Source of the DNA: Nematostella vectensis
Lineage: Eukaryota; Cnidaria; Anthozoa; Actiniaria; Edwardsiidae
Assembly: GCF_932526225.1 (NCBI RefSeq)
Contig: NC_064046.1
Location: 10,937,719 to 11,001,718, forward strand
Length of the DNA: 64,000 bases
Direction of reading: 5' to 3'
Shown here: positions 1 to 25,380 of the stretch, piece after piece
How positions within the stretch are numbered: the first letter of the stretch is position 1
How the letters are laid out: every line of letters starts with the position of its first letter
Notes under the pieces: generated by a model
What the model saw: the letters and a program-made list of their open reading frames with translations, nothing else
Told to the model about the DNA's origin: nothing
The model's database searches: none
Program-made: the position numbers and the translations under genes

Positions 1-30
1 TACTTGTTTCATTCCTTGACCAAATATCAG

Positions 31-12807
<12,777 letters not shown>

Positions 12808-14329
12808 GGCCGCATTTTCTAAAAAGACCTGTTCTACTAGCACTTATATCCTTCTCAGATGAGGGTCTATCCTGTTATGGACACGGACAACCATCTTAAT
12901 GCTGAATTCCCTTCAGATATTGCTATAACCGCATGTCCCTTGAACAAGGTACGCTAAGTACTGATGCAATGCTTCTGTGAATGAACATCTCTGCGTTGTG
13001 ACCTCGAGTCAATGTTTTGGCGAATATCATTGGCGCTCTGAAGGTGTTTGCAAGCACTCCCAAAGGGAAGAAGCTAAAACGTCTAGTTATGTTAAGCCTT
13101 GTTTGTGGAAGTCTGATAAATTCTCAAAACCTTGGTCATCTACATTGTGTGGTAATATTTGTAAGTAAATATTTATGAAAATGTTGAGTTATTGCTTTTT
13201 TCTATCTGTGTGTGCGAGTTAAAACAATACCTGCAGTACGATGTATCTTGCTACATCTCTCTCATTTCTCTCTCGATTCTCAAAAAGAGTGTTGCGCGGA
13301 AGTATGTCTTGGCTCTATATGATCGCGCGTGGTCGCAGCTAATTTGACCCTACTCCGATTGATCGCAAAATGGTTTCCATGTAATCGCACCCGATGTAGG
13401 GTGATTTCCCCATATTGTCGTACCCGATAATACTGCAATCTTTTGTGATCGAGTGCGCTCACATGGAAACGCGCAGACTACCCATCATTGCAATCACACT
13501 CGGTTTGTAGTTTGTAAGGTACACTTTTCAAAGTGGTGAACGTTCTTTGGACTTTGTTGTATTGGAAACATTGAAAGATTTAAGTTGTTTTACCTCGTTT
13601 AGAAGAAAAACGCCAACTTTTCACGTCGCTTAAAATCTAATGTAAGGTACCTTTCAAAACCTCAGTCCTTCCTTACCCCTGCTTTCGTTTTGTTTCTGAC
13701 ATCCTTACCGGTTGAGTTCAGGTGACATGACACGGTTAGAACGGCTCGGTTTAGTCTGTCCCGTGGGTTTTATACCATTCCGGAAATTCCGGAATGAGAC
13801 CCCAGTTTGTCCGGAATGCCATAATGGTAAGAAAAAGTTTCATATATTCCAGAATGGGGCTGGGTGCTTATGTACCATTTGCTTCTGTACTCAGAAATTC
13901 TACTTTTGGGGTCCTGGAAAATAGTAGCCGATGGGGGCCTTGGTCAAATATTCTATGGAAAACTGCAAATGGTACACGATTTCCAGGAATTTCTGGTATC
14001 CCTGAGAAAGTGGACTACCTCTCAAGTAATTCCACATTTCCCGGAAATCCCCGAACTTCTCGGGCCAGAAAGTCACATGGCTTAAATATTAAGAAATTTC
14101 TCGGGACCTCGCAGTCACCCGAGACTTTTCGGGTAGCTTTTTGGCTTCAGCAGAACTTCGAAAATAGCCCTAGAGGGCGCAGTCATTTGGCATATGAAAC
14201 AAGAAGAACTTCAAGCTGTTCTAAAACATGAAAGCGGTTGTCAAAAAGGAAAACATGCGAAATATTGAGCAAAAATGCAAAATAAAGTTTTCGGGTACGT
14301 GAATTCTCGGGTGTTTCGAGAAACGGGCG

Positions 14330-14407
14330 CCAGACTTGGACTCTCTTTGCGTTCGACATTGTTGCTCGCGAGCCAAAATGTCGAGCGCAAAGAGAGTCCC
14401 GGGTCTG
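14330..14407. repeat. Long near-perfect hairpin
   Basis: Left arm CCAGACTTGGACTCTCTTTGCGTTCGACAT and its near-complement at 14375-14407 form a stem of about 32 bp with one gap and few mismatches. The loop contains the palindrome GCTCGCGAGC. The surrounding sequence is not coding. It could be a MITE remnant or a structured RNA precursor. Confidence 0.7.
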
Positions 14408-14987
14408 GACTATGAGCCCGCAGTACGGAGGCCTAGCGACGGCTGTAAATAAAGCCTAGCTCGCAAAGGCGCCAGCCATCACGAAGTCTTTCACAGAAAC
14501 TTAAAATACACCAAAAACTGGAAATCGACTCTGTTTTAGTGTTGAGCATATTTCAGACAGAAACTTAAAAAGTACACTTAACGTCTCACAACCGAAAGCA
14601 CCATTGACCTGGTCAATGGTGCAGTTCAAATCACATAGAAATGTCCAGTAAAACTAAATAAGAATTGGTCTAGAAACAGGCGTTCTGACTGATTTTCCTG
14701 TGGTGGGCTAGTAGTTATTGTGTGTGACGTCACTGGAAAGCCATCAAATCGAGAGTTTTGAGAATGACCTCGTCCGCTTGGCCAAGACCCTTACACATCG
14801 TAAACCCGCCCATAATAACGGGGCTTTATTTCCAGGCGTTGCGGTCAAACGATCCTCTACTGCGGGCTCACTTTGCTAGTAATCGAGCCTAACTGCATAC
14901 AAGATTGAATTGATACAGGTTACCAGCTAATTTTGTAGAACAACACTTGGTGTTGTCATACGTTTGCACAATCCCTAAAACAAAGAC

Positions 14988-15224
14988 CATCTTATGAGCT
15001 GTGTTTTGCTAGAAAGAATGTTAGGAGATTTTAATACTGCCTACGAAAAAAAAAGTTGAACATTTATTTCAACTGAAAATGGAAAAAAAAGGTAACGATA
15101 AAGCAAAAATCATCTTATGAGCTGTGTTTTGCTAGAAAAAATGTTAGGGGATTTTAATACTGCCTACGAAAAAACAGTTTAACATTTATTTCAACTGAAA
15201 ATGGAATAAGGTAACGATAAAGCA
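14988..15224. repeat. Tandem duplication, about 123-bp unit, two copies
   Basis: CATCTTATGAGCTGTGTTTT recurs at 14988 and 15111, and the two units remain alike through GGTAACGATAAAGCA. Non-coding. Confidence 0.85.
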
Positions 15225-15940
15225 TTTGACATGCTGTTTGTCGTTTTGAAAATGTATTGTTGAAATACGTTCTTATTTCTGCCTGAAGGTGGAAACGTCA
15301 TGACGGCCGGGGGATCCGCTTTTTAGGAAGCTCTTATCTGCCATTCAGAATTCGTGCATCTATTTGTCCTTTGTCTATATCAGAAATAAAAACACGGACT
15401 GTTTGTTTACTCTTTTATTATTAAATTATGCTGTCAATAGTCTTGTATCGATAAGGAATAGGGAAAAATATATGCGAACATATGTTTAGTGACAACCATT
15501 GCGTTTCTATGGCAACCATTTTGCAAAAGTCGCATCTAATCGGGAATAACATGGAATAACATGTTAATAATGATTAAGGCGGGCAAGCGAGACATTTCAT
15601 TAGTGAAATGTTTTAATCGACGCGTTTGTTGGGTTTTATTAATGCTTAGCAACGGGTACTCCTTTTTTGGAACATGCTAAGAACAGGTCGGGGCTCAGAT
15701 AAAGATATACGAAAGTGTAATTGTCATTTGTTAATAACTTGTGATGTATTTTTGGCGGTAAAGCAAGCTTACAAAAGATAACTATATTTGGACATTTGTT
15801 TTTAAGAATGACTCACTAGACTCTTAGAGCGACACTTTAGTATATACAAACGACTTCCTTGGCTCGTAACGCACACTTTAATATACTGTAGTTCTTGAGG
15901 TCTGAGGCCTAACACAAAAATAGAATGAAATAGTACAAAA

Positions 15941-16109
15941 GCCTCTAGAGGCATCTCAAAAAGTAGAAAGAGAAAAAAAGGATCGAGTTTCCTGTGGCAA
16001 AAAAAAAAAAAAAAAAAAAAAAACTCCTTAGTCTCCCTCTTCCGCAATTTCGCCACAAGTAACCCGTTTTTTCCCTCCTTTTCTTTACGAGTTGCCTGCG
16101 GAGGAGGTA
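15941..16109. mobile_element. MITE (GCCACCTC...GAGGTGGC family), copy 1
   Basis: Shares GGCATCTCAAA, GTTTCCTGTGGCAAAAAAA, the word CCGCAATTTCGCCACA and GAGTTGCCTG(C/T)GGAGG with the element at 52549-52739. Contains a long A-run. The TIR is clearer in the other copy. Confidence 0.7.
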
Positions 16110-16779
16110 AATAGTACCTTAAAAATGTCAAGCCCAAAGTATTTTTAAAGGTCAGAATTGATTGCAACATCTAAAAGGGAAGGGCAAAAGGGTGTTATCA
16201 AAGTTCATAAAGTCTAGAAATAGATAGGAATTAGATTTAATGTCACGCTCTGTCTCTCGACTAAGGGTAAAGGGTGCTATTAAAGATCATCAAGTCGAAA
16301 ATAAAACTAAAAGATGGGATTTAAATTTGAAGTCACAATGTCTCGAAACCGCACTCGACAAGCCGCCGCTTCAAGTGCAAAGTGTCATCTTGAAGAGTTG
16401 CAGCTTCTGGAGTAGTCTCAAACTTCTCAGAACAAGGTTCAAATTGTCTAAGTGCTCGTATAAATTAATTCGTCATGACTACCAAAGTTAGAAGATTTTA
16501 TCTCTGTATAAGTGTGTTCGCCTGATTTATCGCCCAATCAGAGATCAATACAAGCGTCTGATAACCCCCATTAAATATCTGCCTATTAGGCTTTTTATGC
16601 TCGATATTTTTTCGCGGCCACTTGGCTTGATCAATTGTCGTTTTATTTTTATATATTTTTTTGGTTGCTGTGCATGAAAGACAACCGCCCCGTCAAATAT
16701 CCGTCAATACACAGGAGAGAGGCGGCATCTTGTTCCACTCCACGTCTCTCCCCCGCTTGCTTGATATAGGGGGATTTAA

Positions 16780-16986
16780 AGCCGCATTGTCACCACTTTA
16801 CTTCCGGCCGATTACGTAAGAATCTCCGATGATTTTTAACGGAAAACACGAAAATATTTCAAAGTATAGAAAGCAGTGCGTCTATTGGAAGTTTCTTTGA
16901 GGATGTGACTGCTAATTTAGAGGGGATGGCCTGTTAAATATTTCGGATTCGAATAGATTCTTTTGTAAACTGGTGACAATGCGGCT
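16780..16986. mobile_element. TTAA-flanked MITE, copy 1 (inverted relative to copies 2 and 3)
   Basis: Ends AGCCGCATTGTCACCA and TGGTGACAATGCGGCT are perfect inverted repeats, flanked by TTAA at 16776-16779 and 16987-16990. TTAA target duplication is typical of piggyBac and Kolobok superfamilies, so this is a non-autonomous member of one of these. Other copies at 24987-25237 and 45541-45766. Confidence 0.8.
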
Positions 16987-18347
16987 TTAAGCAACTACGA
17001 CGGCGACGGCAGAGAGAACGTATCAGCTTTCATGCTTTGCGCACAATTCTAAACTAGTTTTGATAAATTTCACTCGTTTTTGTAGTACCCCAAACTTACA
17101 GACAAATCTAGAACCTTATTTCTAACATAGCAAACACCGATAGTATATTTCAACGAACACGCTAGATCGCGAAACTTGGAGTATTTACGTTGTAGTTTGA
17201 AGTAAAACGGCTGAAATGTATCAGACAGAATCCATTTCGAGCACATTTCATGTCTAGCTCGTTCGCGTTGCCGTACGCCGTCGTTGCTTTCCTCCATTTT
17301 TCTGGGTTTCTCGATCTTCGTTCCTCTTGCTTTGAAACTCCACATAAACGCTGCCTGGCTAGAAAAGCCTATTTCCTCAATTGATTAAGTCTCCCTTTTT
17401 CAATGCAAAAAAGAGCTCTCAAGTTTCTGCAAAAGTCCATATTTTTGGAAAATACAGAGATAAAGTAATAACATTTTCTTTTTTTTCCTAGAGTCAATTT
17501 AGGCCACTTCTTGTAGTTCTTTCGTGGTATAATTAAAAAAATGCCATGTGTACGTGTTATATCTTGCGACCATTTTAAATATAGAGATTCTTTACCACAT
17601 CGACTTTTCCATATTTATGATGATGGTGTTCATATTATCAAATCGATTTTTATGCTTCGCGTTTTTGAAAAAAAACATTTATAATAATGATCATGTTTTT
17701 AATCAGTACAATCAAACATAAAGACCAGAATCACCACCTAAAAAATCCACGTGATGCAAATTTATTGAGAGTCTGTGATTCAATATCGCATCATTCGACC
17801 AATAGCAATAGAGGACTTCTAGAACCCAATCCTAACTCAGTTAGTAAACCAATCAAATAAGGACATCATTTTTAGCGTATTACTATTAAATCCAGTTAAT
17901 ATTTGTTTTCCGCTTAAAAGGTCCCTTATCCTTTGTGTGAAGTTTACACTTGCTTTGAAAATTTGCATACACTTGATGAAAATGAAAGCAACTGTGCCCA
18001 GCGACAATGGAGTATATATAATTCCATTAATTGAACATTCGGGTTGTAAATTTGGTGGACATTTAGCCTAAAGGATGACAGTGCGTCAATAATTACCGAA
18101 GTATTGTCACTAGCGCAATTTGAGGTCCTTGATAGCCACAGTAGATCGCACAATCGCTATCACTCGAGCTCTGAAGATAGCCGCTAAAAGCTCATCTTAA
18201 AAGAAAACGGCGATCTGCTACATTCACATCTATTCACATTAAACGGCATAACAGAGGCGCGACAAGTTATCAATTTGGAAGTTGGAACCGGGTAAAGGAA
18301 GAAAGTGGAAAGAAATTCTGTGTATTTCACAACGGTCAAACGAAAAC

Positions 18348-19142
18348 ATGGGCTGTAGTCCGTCTCATGCGCTTATCATCAATTCCAACTCCAGGCCCGT
18401 TCACGACTCGCTGTGCCTTCAACCTCGCATATACATGGTCTCCGAATCAACTCTAAGGATTCTACAAGACGTTGGAGAGCTGAGAGTATACCAACACGAG
18501 GATAAAGATCCAGGCGTCGCGAGAGTTCGTTTTGGAACCAACACCATTGAGCAGCTTGAAAATCCTCTAAAGTACCAGCCACAATTACGAAGGCAGTCTT
18601 CTCTCGTTTCAGATGTTGAACCAGCGGCTTCGACCAGCTCATTTTCGAGTAAAAAGACTGGTTTGGAAATGTCTGACTTTGAGGAAGCTAAAGAGGATAT
18701 TGTTAACGTAAGCGAAAGGGAAAAATCCGCGAGTCGTTCCTCAATTATTCTCGCTGAAATTCATTCGCCCCGACTTTCCCCGGAAAATAACGCAACAGAA
18801 TACAAAATCATACATCAGAATGATGGTCAGTTTTACATGAAGAGTCTGAAGAAATGTGAGGCTGAAGAACTTGTTGCCACAAGCGCAAAATCCCTCACCG
18901 TACGTGTTTTAAATGAGCAAGATCTAACAGCTTCTTTACAGGAAATTGCCGAGGAAACCCGCACGCATGGGCCAGCGAAACTGAGATTAGAAATTCAAGA
19001 GGTAAACACGAGAGAAGAGGAGGAAGAGAATGGACATTCATTAAAGTGTGACGAGAAAAACACAACCGAGAAAATGGACACTGTTTCACAGCATGTCGCC
19101 GAAAACTCTGGCACAATCATTGACTTAGAAGCAAACCCATAA
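18348..19142 (+). CDS. Small acylated-type protein with PCARE-like N-terminus (MGCSPSH...), 264 aa
   Basis: Single-exon frame starting at ATG 18348; an upstream in-frame extension has only a non-ATG start. The protein begins MGCSPSHALIINS. Gly2 and Cys3 fit N-myristoylation plus palmitoylation, so membrane attachment is likely. The vertebrate photoreceptor cilium actin regulator PCARE (C2orf71) starts with a very similar MGCTPSHSDLVNS, from memory of that family. The rest is hydrophilic and low in structure, with Ser-rich (about 95-105) and Glu-rich (about 228-235) stretches, and shows no domain I recognise; it is far shorter than PCARE (~1290 aa). A role in membrane or cilium actin organisation is therefore only a suggestion. 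An AATAAA lies about 400 bp downstream. Codon use is even and there are no breaks, so it looks like a real gene. Confidence 0.75.
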   Translation: MGCSPSHALIINSNSRPVHDSLCLQPRIYMVSESTLRILQDVGELRVYQHEDKDPGVARVRFGTNTIEQLENPLKYQPQLRRQSSLVSDVEPAASTSSFSSKKTGLEMSDFEEAKEDIVNVSEREKSASRSSIILAEIHSPRLSPENNATEYKIIHQNDGQFYMKSLKKCEAEELVATSAKSLTVRVLNEQDLTASLQEIAEETRTHGPAKLRLEIQEVNTREEEEENGHSLKCDEKNTTEKMDTVSQHVAENSGTIIDLEANP

Positions 19143-19546
19143 GAGGAAGTTTAGATTAAAATCTTGACTTTAGTTTATAAAAGTGAGTAAAAACGTTCTT
19201 GTTTCGAGGGAGCCATGCTGTACAAATATACTCCCCAATAGTGACTGTTCCGAATCACATTCGGGGCTTCTCGCAAAACAGAGCCGGTACACACACTCTC
19301 TGAACAGCTGTCTAGCGCCGTGAAAACGTCTTTTTTATTGACTCACTTGGTCTGCTTATAGACAGAGGAAGAACTTTAGACAGCAAGAAACAGTAATTTA
19401 TCGATACTTTAATTTTATCGAAAAAAGAAGAAAGGTCCGTGCAACTAAAACTGTTTTTGAAAGGGAAAGAATATCGCGTGCGAAATTTTATGCGGTGACT
19501 ACTTTTAAGGACGAAAAAAAAAATCAAAAGTAAAAAATATGCTGTA

Positions 19547-19552
19547 AATAAA
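19547..19552 (+). terminator. Candidate poly(A) signal for the MGC-protein gene
   Basis: AATAAA in TGTAAATAAATG about 405 bp after the stop codon; another AATAAA lies near 19877. No cleavage-site evidence is available. Confidence 0.4.
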
Positions 19553-20473
19553 TGTAAATATGAAGAATACATGCAGTTTGATTGACTCTGAATGCCAGTC
19601 TATTTGGCCCGTGTTTTTTTTCCTCGCAGACTCGCGCGGTTCTGATAGAAAAATATTTAGAGTTATCTCGTAAAAATCGATATTAATATGGAAACATGGA
19701 GTAGAAAAACACAGATAACAAAGCCAAGCGCTGAGACGTGTTATACACTCTTATATGTAATAGTTACGAATCTAAGAGTGATATAGGAAACGTAATTTGC
19801 GCACGGCGTCGATATTATAGCCCATGATTCTACAAAATGATTGACATTGAATGTAAAATATCTAAAAGGTTCGAAGAATAAAATGTGATCATATCTCATA
19901 GGTCGGTAGCCTCTGCACCTGCCTCCATTACGTAAAGCGCGTTCTCTGCAAGACGCGTTATTAACAAAGTATTAGTGTTTTTAATGCTGCTACAGGGCTT
20001 GTGTCAAGAGCTTGTTTCATTTCATTTCATTGCAATTTTATTGCATTTCAAAAGCAATACTTTAAACGTGCGCGATTTTAAATTTTCTCCAACAAATATG
20101 ATGACTTAAAAAATACTCTCCCTAACAGCTGATGTGTTTCCCACTTACTACTGCCTCGGTGTGAGCTTGGTGTCTAACCATGCTTAAAGTCATAAAACTG
20201 TATCAATTTCCACGGAAGGATTCTGTGGGGGATACTGGTAGTGTTCCGCAACGCGTTGACAAAGTACACATGTTGAAAAACCTCGATCATTTTTGGGAAC
20301 CCAATTGCGGTCTCACTTTACAATTAGTTTTTTTTTATTTATATATAATTTTTTAGTTTATAATGTGGGGAAAATAAGACAAAAATGCTAATGACATTTT
20401 ATACTCATTATTATATTAAAAACCTAAGTCTTTTAAAGTAGTTTAGTTTGTGACCGCGAGAAAAAGAAACACC

Positions 20474-21207
20474 AAATCTATAGATATTGTGGCTAAACAT
20501 CTTCAATATCTGTACTAAAATCAGCTAAATTGAAGTGTGGGGTTGCTATTCTTCTTCTCAATTAATTGTAGAATTGGATGCGATCATCGTTGTCTATATG
20601 TTTAATGCATGCGTCACGTCTTGAGGTTTTGGCGGTTTGTCGTTGCATATTGCCATCAGGAATCCCTTAAATTAGTTTATTCGCTCGCTCACAAGCATTC
20701 CTAAATGTATAATCCGTTTTTTCCTCAATTCTGTCGACATCTTTTTTTGTTATTTTCTATTTTTCGAACATTCATTAATTAAAAGTAATGTGTTTTCTGT
20801 TCAATTTAGCTCAGGCGGTTTTGACGTCTTTTTGTATTGTCTATCTTTTGATGGGCTATGGATAACAATATAGAGAGTTGTATTTTCCTTGTGCGCTAGT
20901 TTCTACAAAATAAATAGAAGATTAAAAAGATAGCTGCAACAAGTATTCATAATTTTGTTTAAATGAATGAATGAACGAATGAATAAATGGTGTCGCGTAA
21001 AAAAGGCATATGGAAAACATCTTGTGTTTCAACGCCTTTTTACATTGTTATTTTCTTTTCCGATCCCATTTTTAATTTTTTTCAGTTCATAATTTTGTGG
21101 GTGGTTGTTTTCACCAGGCAGGAGGCACGAAAATAGGATGTGTAATATCGGATTCCTGTTGCGGTGGTTTGGCAAAAAACAAGTGTTCTAAAAATACGAA
21201 ATTCCCT
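20474..21207. repeat. Direct repeat of about 735 bp, copy 1
   Basis: Runs from AAATCTATAGATATTGTGGC to TTCTAAAAATACGAAATTCC and matches 23005-23742 closely throughout, including a GAAT-type microsatellite (AATGAATGAATGAACGAATG). No gene recognised inside. It may be a transposon family rather than a local duplication. Confidence 0.85.
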
Positions 21208-22069
21208 TTTTCCTTAATGATTTACACATATTTGATCAGTCATTACCAGTTATTGTGTCATACCATATCTATTTTATAGTTAACACCATTTCATGATAAA
21301 ACTTTAAAGCCTCGAGCTTTTCCACTTTTCCTTCAGTGACGCATCACTTTTTTAACCGAAATACAACAAATTTTCGGGTCAAAATCCCAGGATAGTTACT
21401 TGTTAAACTTATAGCCCTTTTTTCATGATTTCTGGCAAACAATCAACAAGGTTTAAAACTTCCTTCATAAAATAGATGCATTATTGCGTTTCATCCCTCA
21501 GTGAGACCGTAGGAGTCCATTATGCAGCCATGATCTTTTCTTTTCATTTTTTTTACCTGTTTACTGATCATTACTCATTTACTTTTTCATCACCACAACT
21601 TTTACGGCTTATATTTCGCTGCTAAAATATGGAACTGGCATAATTATTAGAATAAGACAAAAATGCGATAAGTATAGAAATATTAGCCAACGTTGGCTTT
21701 TCATAATATCAATATTTCATAATAACAATATTAGCTTCTTATGTTATTAAATTTTGAAAGTTCTAGGTTGAAATTAAGTAAACATATGTATGCAAGTATG
21801 ATCAGATACAGTATTTTGTTCATAGATTTAGTTTTTGAATTGGATCGTAATGGCGAGAACATAAGGTTTCATCATGGCCATCATCATTTTCTGAACTGTA
21901 TCCCATAGGAAATTTATGCACAAATGAAACAAATTTCCTCCGGTTTCGTACGAGAGAAGGAAACAACAAACGCTACGTGATTTGAAAAGAAGAGAATAAA
22001 AAGAGAAAAGATGGGAAATTAGATTGGCGCGCCCCCTCGATATAGCTCAGCATTTCATTAATGTGTACT

Positions 22070-22230
22070 TTAGGAATTTCCAGAAGGGAGGGGGGGGGGG
22101 GGGGGGGAATGCCCTTTTTCTTTAACAGTTACTGTATTTATTTTTTTTCCAAGGAGTTGGAAATTCCTCCGATGCCCTCCATAGGGGGGGGGGGGGGGGG
22201 GGGGGGGATGGATATTTTCTGGAACTACAC
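22070..22230. mobile_element. Truncated MITE, GTGTAGTTCC family, with two long G-runs
   Basis: Shares GGAATTTCCAGA, TCCTTTTT-type interior and the right end GGATGGATATTTTCTGGAACTACAC with the element at 11030-11246. It carries G-runs of roughly 19 and 25. The left terminus is not recognisable. Confidence 0.65.
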
Positions 22231-22679
22231 AATATATACAATAATGAATACTTATGCATACACCGTTTTTTTAAATAAGAACCCTTTTTATAAGAACTTC
22301 CAGCCTGAGATTTCACCAAATTTAGAACATGAGAATTTGTTTTCTTTTTTAGTCCTGATGCGTTTTAATATGCAGAATTGTGCTCATAGTAACAACCTTA
22401 TTATTGCTATTGATCATTAGTGTAATTCTCTTCCTAATAATTCATTGGGTATTATATTTTATTATAACACTGAAATTTAAGAACATCGTTAAGATCCAAA
22501 AATAAGAACGGTCCAGTCTTTACTGAAAAAAGGGTATATTCCCTGTTGGCAATATTTCTTTTTGACACGCTTTGTGCCCGCTAATCGCAATTTTTTTTAT
22601 TTTCGCAAGATTTAGACAATGTATGCCGGCATGGATGTTACTGGATGTTATACACCTATTTCAAATAAGGTCGCACTCC

Positions 22680-22838
22680 CAGGCGCGTACACAGACTTCC
22701 CCTCCCCTCCCCTCCCCCCCCCCCCTTGGTGGCCAAAAAGTGGGTCATTTCTTAAAGGAATTTTCAAACGCTAGACTTTATTCATGTTACCTGTGAATGC
22801 ACCCCTCCCCCCTCAGAGCCAATCCTAGGCACGCGCAC
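22680..22838. mobile_element. MITE, CAGGCGCGTACCC family, copy 2
   Basis: Starts CAGGCGCGTACACAG and ends CCAATCCTAGGCACGCGC. The interior CCCCCTTGGTGGCCAAA and TTCAAACGCTAGACTTT resembles the copy at 61697-61864, with a C-run. Confidence 0.65.
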
Positions 22839-23004
22839 TCCGGGAATCTGTGTCCCGCAGTGCTTCATGGGATTGATAAATAAGCAAATAAGCGCAAATA
22901 AAATACAAATAAAGGTTTCAAAAGCTGTTAATTTCTTGTTTAATTTCTCATACGCTACACATGAACCACCGCGGGTTACGACGCATGGATTCTCGAGTGC
23001 AACA

Positions 23005-23742
23005 AAATCTATAGATATTGTGGCTAAACATCTTCAATATCTGCATTAAAATCAGCTAAATTGAAGTGTGGGTTTGCTATTATTGTCCTCAATTAATTGT
23101 AGAATTGGATGCGATCATCGTTGTCTATATGTTTAATGCATGCGTCACGTCTTTTGAGGTTTTGGCGGTTTGTCGTTGCATATTGCCATCAGGAATCCCT
23201 TAAATTGGTTTATTCGCTCGCTCACAAGCATTCCTAAATGTATAATCTGTTTTTCCTCAATTCTGTAGACATCTTTTTTTTGTTATTTTCTATTTTTCGA
23301 ACATTCATTAATTAAAAGTAATGTGTTTTTTGTTTAAAAAAGCTCGGGCGATTCTGACGTCTTTTTGTGTTGTCTATCTTTTCGATGGGCTACGGATAAC
23401 AATATAGAGAGTTGTATTTTCCTTGTGCGCTAGTTTCTACAAAATAAATAAAAGATTAAAAAGATAGCTGCAACAAGTATTCATTAATTTTGTTTGAATG
23501 AATGAATGAACGAATGAATAAATGGTGTCGTGTAAAAAAGGTATATGGGAAACATCTTGTGTTTAAACGCCTTTTTACATTGTTATTTTCTTTTCCGATC
23601 CCATTTTTATTATTTCAGTTCAATAATTTTGTGTGTATGTTGTTTTCACCAGGGAGGATGCACGAAAATAGTATGTGTAATATCGGATTCCTGTTGCGGT
23701 GGTTTGGCAAAAACAAGTGTTCTAAAAATACGAAATTCCTTT
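23005..23742. repeat. Direct repeat of about 735 bp, copy 2
   Basis: Second copy of the segment at 20474-21207, same orientation, start-to-start distance 2531 bp, with scattered substitutions and small indels. Confidence 0.85.
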
Positions 23743-24986
23743 TTTTCTTTTTTTTTTAGACATGGTTAAAATAGGTGTAAACACCTTATCAAAATGCTTT
23801 TCTCCCTTCGGGCACTTTCGTAAGCAGAAAGTTTTGCTTCAAATTCTTGTTTTTGCTATCTAGTCAAACTTAGTCTATATCTTTTTCTTTACGTAAGCAG
23901 ATTGACGCGGACATTTCCTTTTTTCCTCTTCCATAATAACCAAAAGATATATACTTTTCCTCTATTTTACTCGGTATGGCATTGTAAACGTGTGAATGGC
24001 CTTTTTTGTTAATTGCAGCAGATAAAACGTGAAAGAAAAAGCCGTCAACAACTTACTGAATAACATTGTATTCTGGGGTTGTATTTTCCCAAAAAATGTG
24101 CGCTAACGAAAGAGAAATTCTTTTATTACTGGATTGCATATTTTCCTAGGGATTGAGCGTTTGTATGGTATTTTGGGGTTGCACATTTTCCCTAAATTAT
24201 GCGCTTGCGAAAGAGCTCATGGTATTTAAGGGCGTGGTGTGTATTTTCCGCGCTCGCGTAAGTGTTAATCTAACGCTATTTTGAGGTTGTATTTTTTTCT
24301 ATTTCCTTGTAGCTAATGACACCAAAGGCTATCACCTGATAAATTCTTTATTTGACGGTAGCGGTCGAGCTATAAGGATTTTACATTGTGAGAAATGGTG
24401 TCAACAAAATGGTCGTGCTGATTCTCTTCACGAGAAGTGATGTTAGCAGTATCTTTTTTATCTTTCCTCCAATTTACCAAATGCTACACTACATATTGGC
24501 TACTGGCCAAAAAGAGCTTTTTTTATATTATTTACACAGGAAGAAATAATGTTTTTTTTGTTCATTATATCGACGTGCCTCTAATTGTTTTTGGTCATAC
24601 ATCACTATTATGTTAGTTTTCCTCTAGCGGTGCTAAGTTTTTAGTTGGATTTTACGAAAAAATTCCACAAAGCATGTTGATGAATTTTATGATAAATTTA
24701 TTAATTCTATACAAATATATAACTATGTTTTCCAATGCTCCTATTTTCCTAAACGTTTACCATAATCAACAATCTAACCCGGTGAATTTTGTATTTAGTA
24801 AAAACAGTACGATGATCACACGCAAAATAAGTCGCCTACGACGAGTTTTAATAGCGAAAACAATAAATGTTCGGCTCTTTTAAAAGCATGCTCGGATCAA
24901 TCACGCATAACTGGCAGTACCATTTAGATTACCCCCCCCCCCCCCCCCGCACTTATATCCCGCTCCCCGGTGAGTGTTGGAGTAAA

Positions 24987-25237
24987 AGCCGCATTATCAC
25001 TTGTCAGTTCACTTCCGTAGGTCCGACGGAAACCTAAAGACAAAAGAATCTATTAGAATACGAGATATTTAACATGCCATCCGCTCTAAATTATCAATCA
25101 CATCCTCGAAGAAATACGACGAAACTTGCAATATACACACTGCTTTCAATATTTTGAAATGTTTTTCGCGTTTTCCGTTAAAAATCATCGGATATTGTAA
25201 CGGAATCGACCGGAAGTAAACTGGTGACAATGCGGCT
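24987..25237. mobile_element. TTAA-type MITE, copy 2
   Basis: Left end AGCCGCATTATCACTTG (preceded by TAAA) and right end TGGTGACAATGCGGCT followed by TTAA. The interior AAAGAATCTATTAGAATACG and TCACATCCTCGAAGAAA aligns with the copy at 45541-45766 and, inverted, with 16780-16986. Confidence 0.8.
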
Positions 25238-25380
25238 TTAATGAGGTTCCACTGTGTTCAAATGTCTAGACTCCTCCCACGAGGGTTCAACTTAACGAGG
25301 TTGGCACTGTCTAATGATGGCTTTTCTATTTACAAACAAGTGTTGTTTCTTGAAGATCTTTTTCCCTTCAATTAATGACA

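Larger units (their letters stand above)
12808..18347. other. Intergenic region between MCM4 and the MGC-protein gene
   Basis: No supported coding gene. Open frames around 13700-14230 and 16240-16490 lack family resemblance and splice context. Recognisable content is listed separately: hairpin 14330-14407, tandem duplication 14988-15224, MITEs 15941-16109 and 16780-16986. An A-run of about 25 lies near 16000. A TATA-like GTATATATAAT at about 18010 could belong to the downstream gene's promoter. Confidence 0.6.
19553..25380. other. Intergenic region between the MGC-protein gene and formin
   Basis: No supported coding gene. Contains a 735-bp direct duplication, MITEs and G/C homopolymer runs (about 22087-22106, 22183-22207, 22711-22724, 24932-24948). 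Frames in the duplicated segment (for example around 21097 and 23545) are short, differ between copies and show no family resemblance. Confidence 0.6.

Noticed and set aside
13712-14231. Overlapping plus-strand frames as a possible gene
   Set aside because: Three frames overlap, built on GGAATTCC-like words; no homology or splice context.
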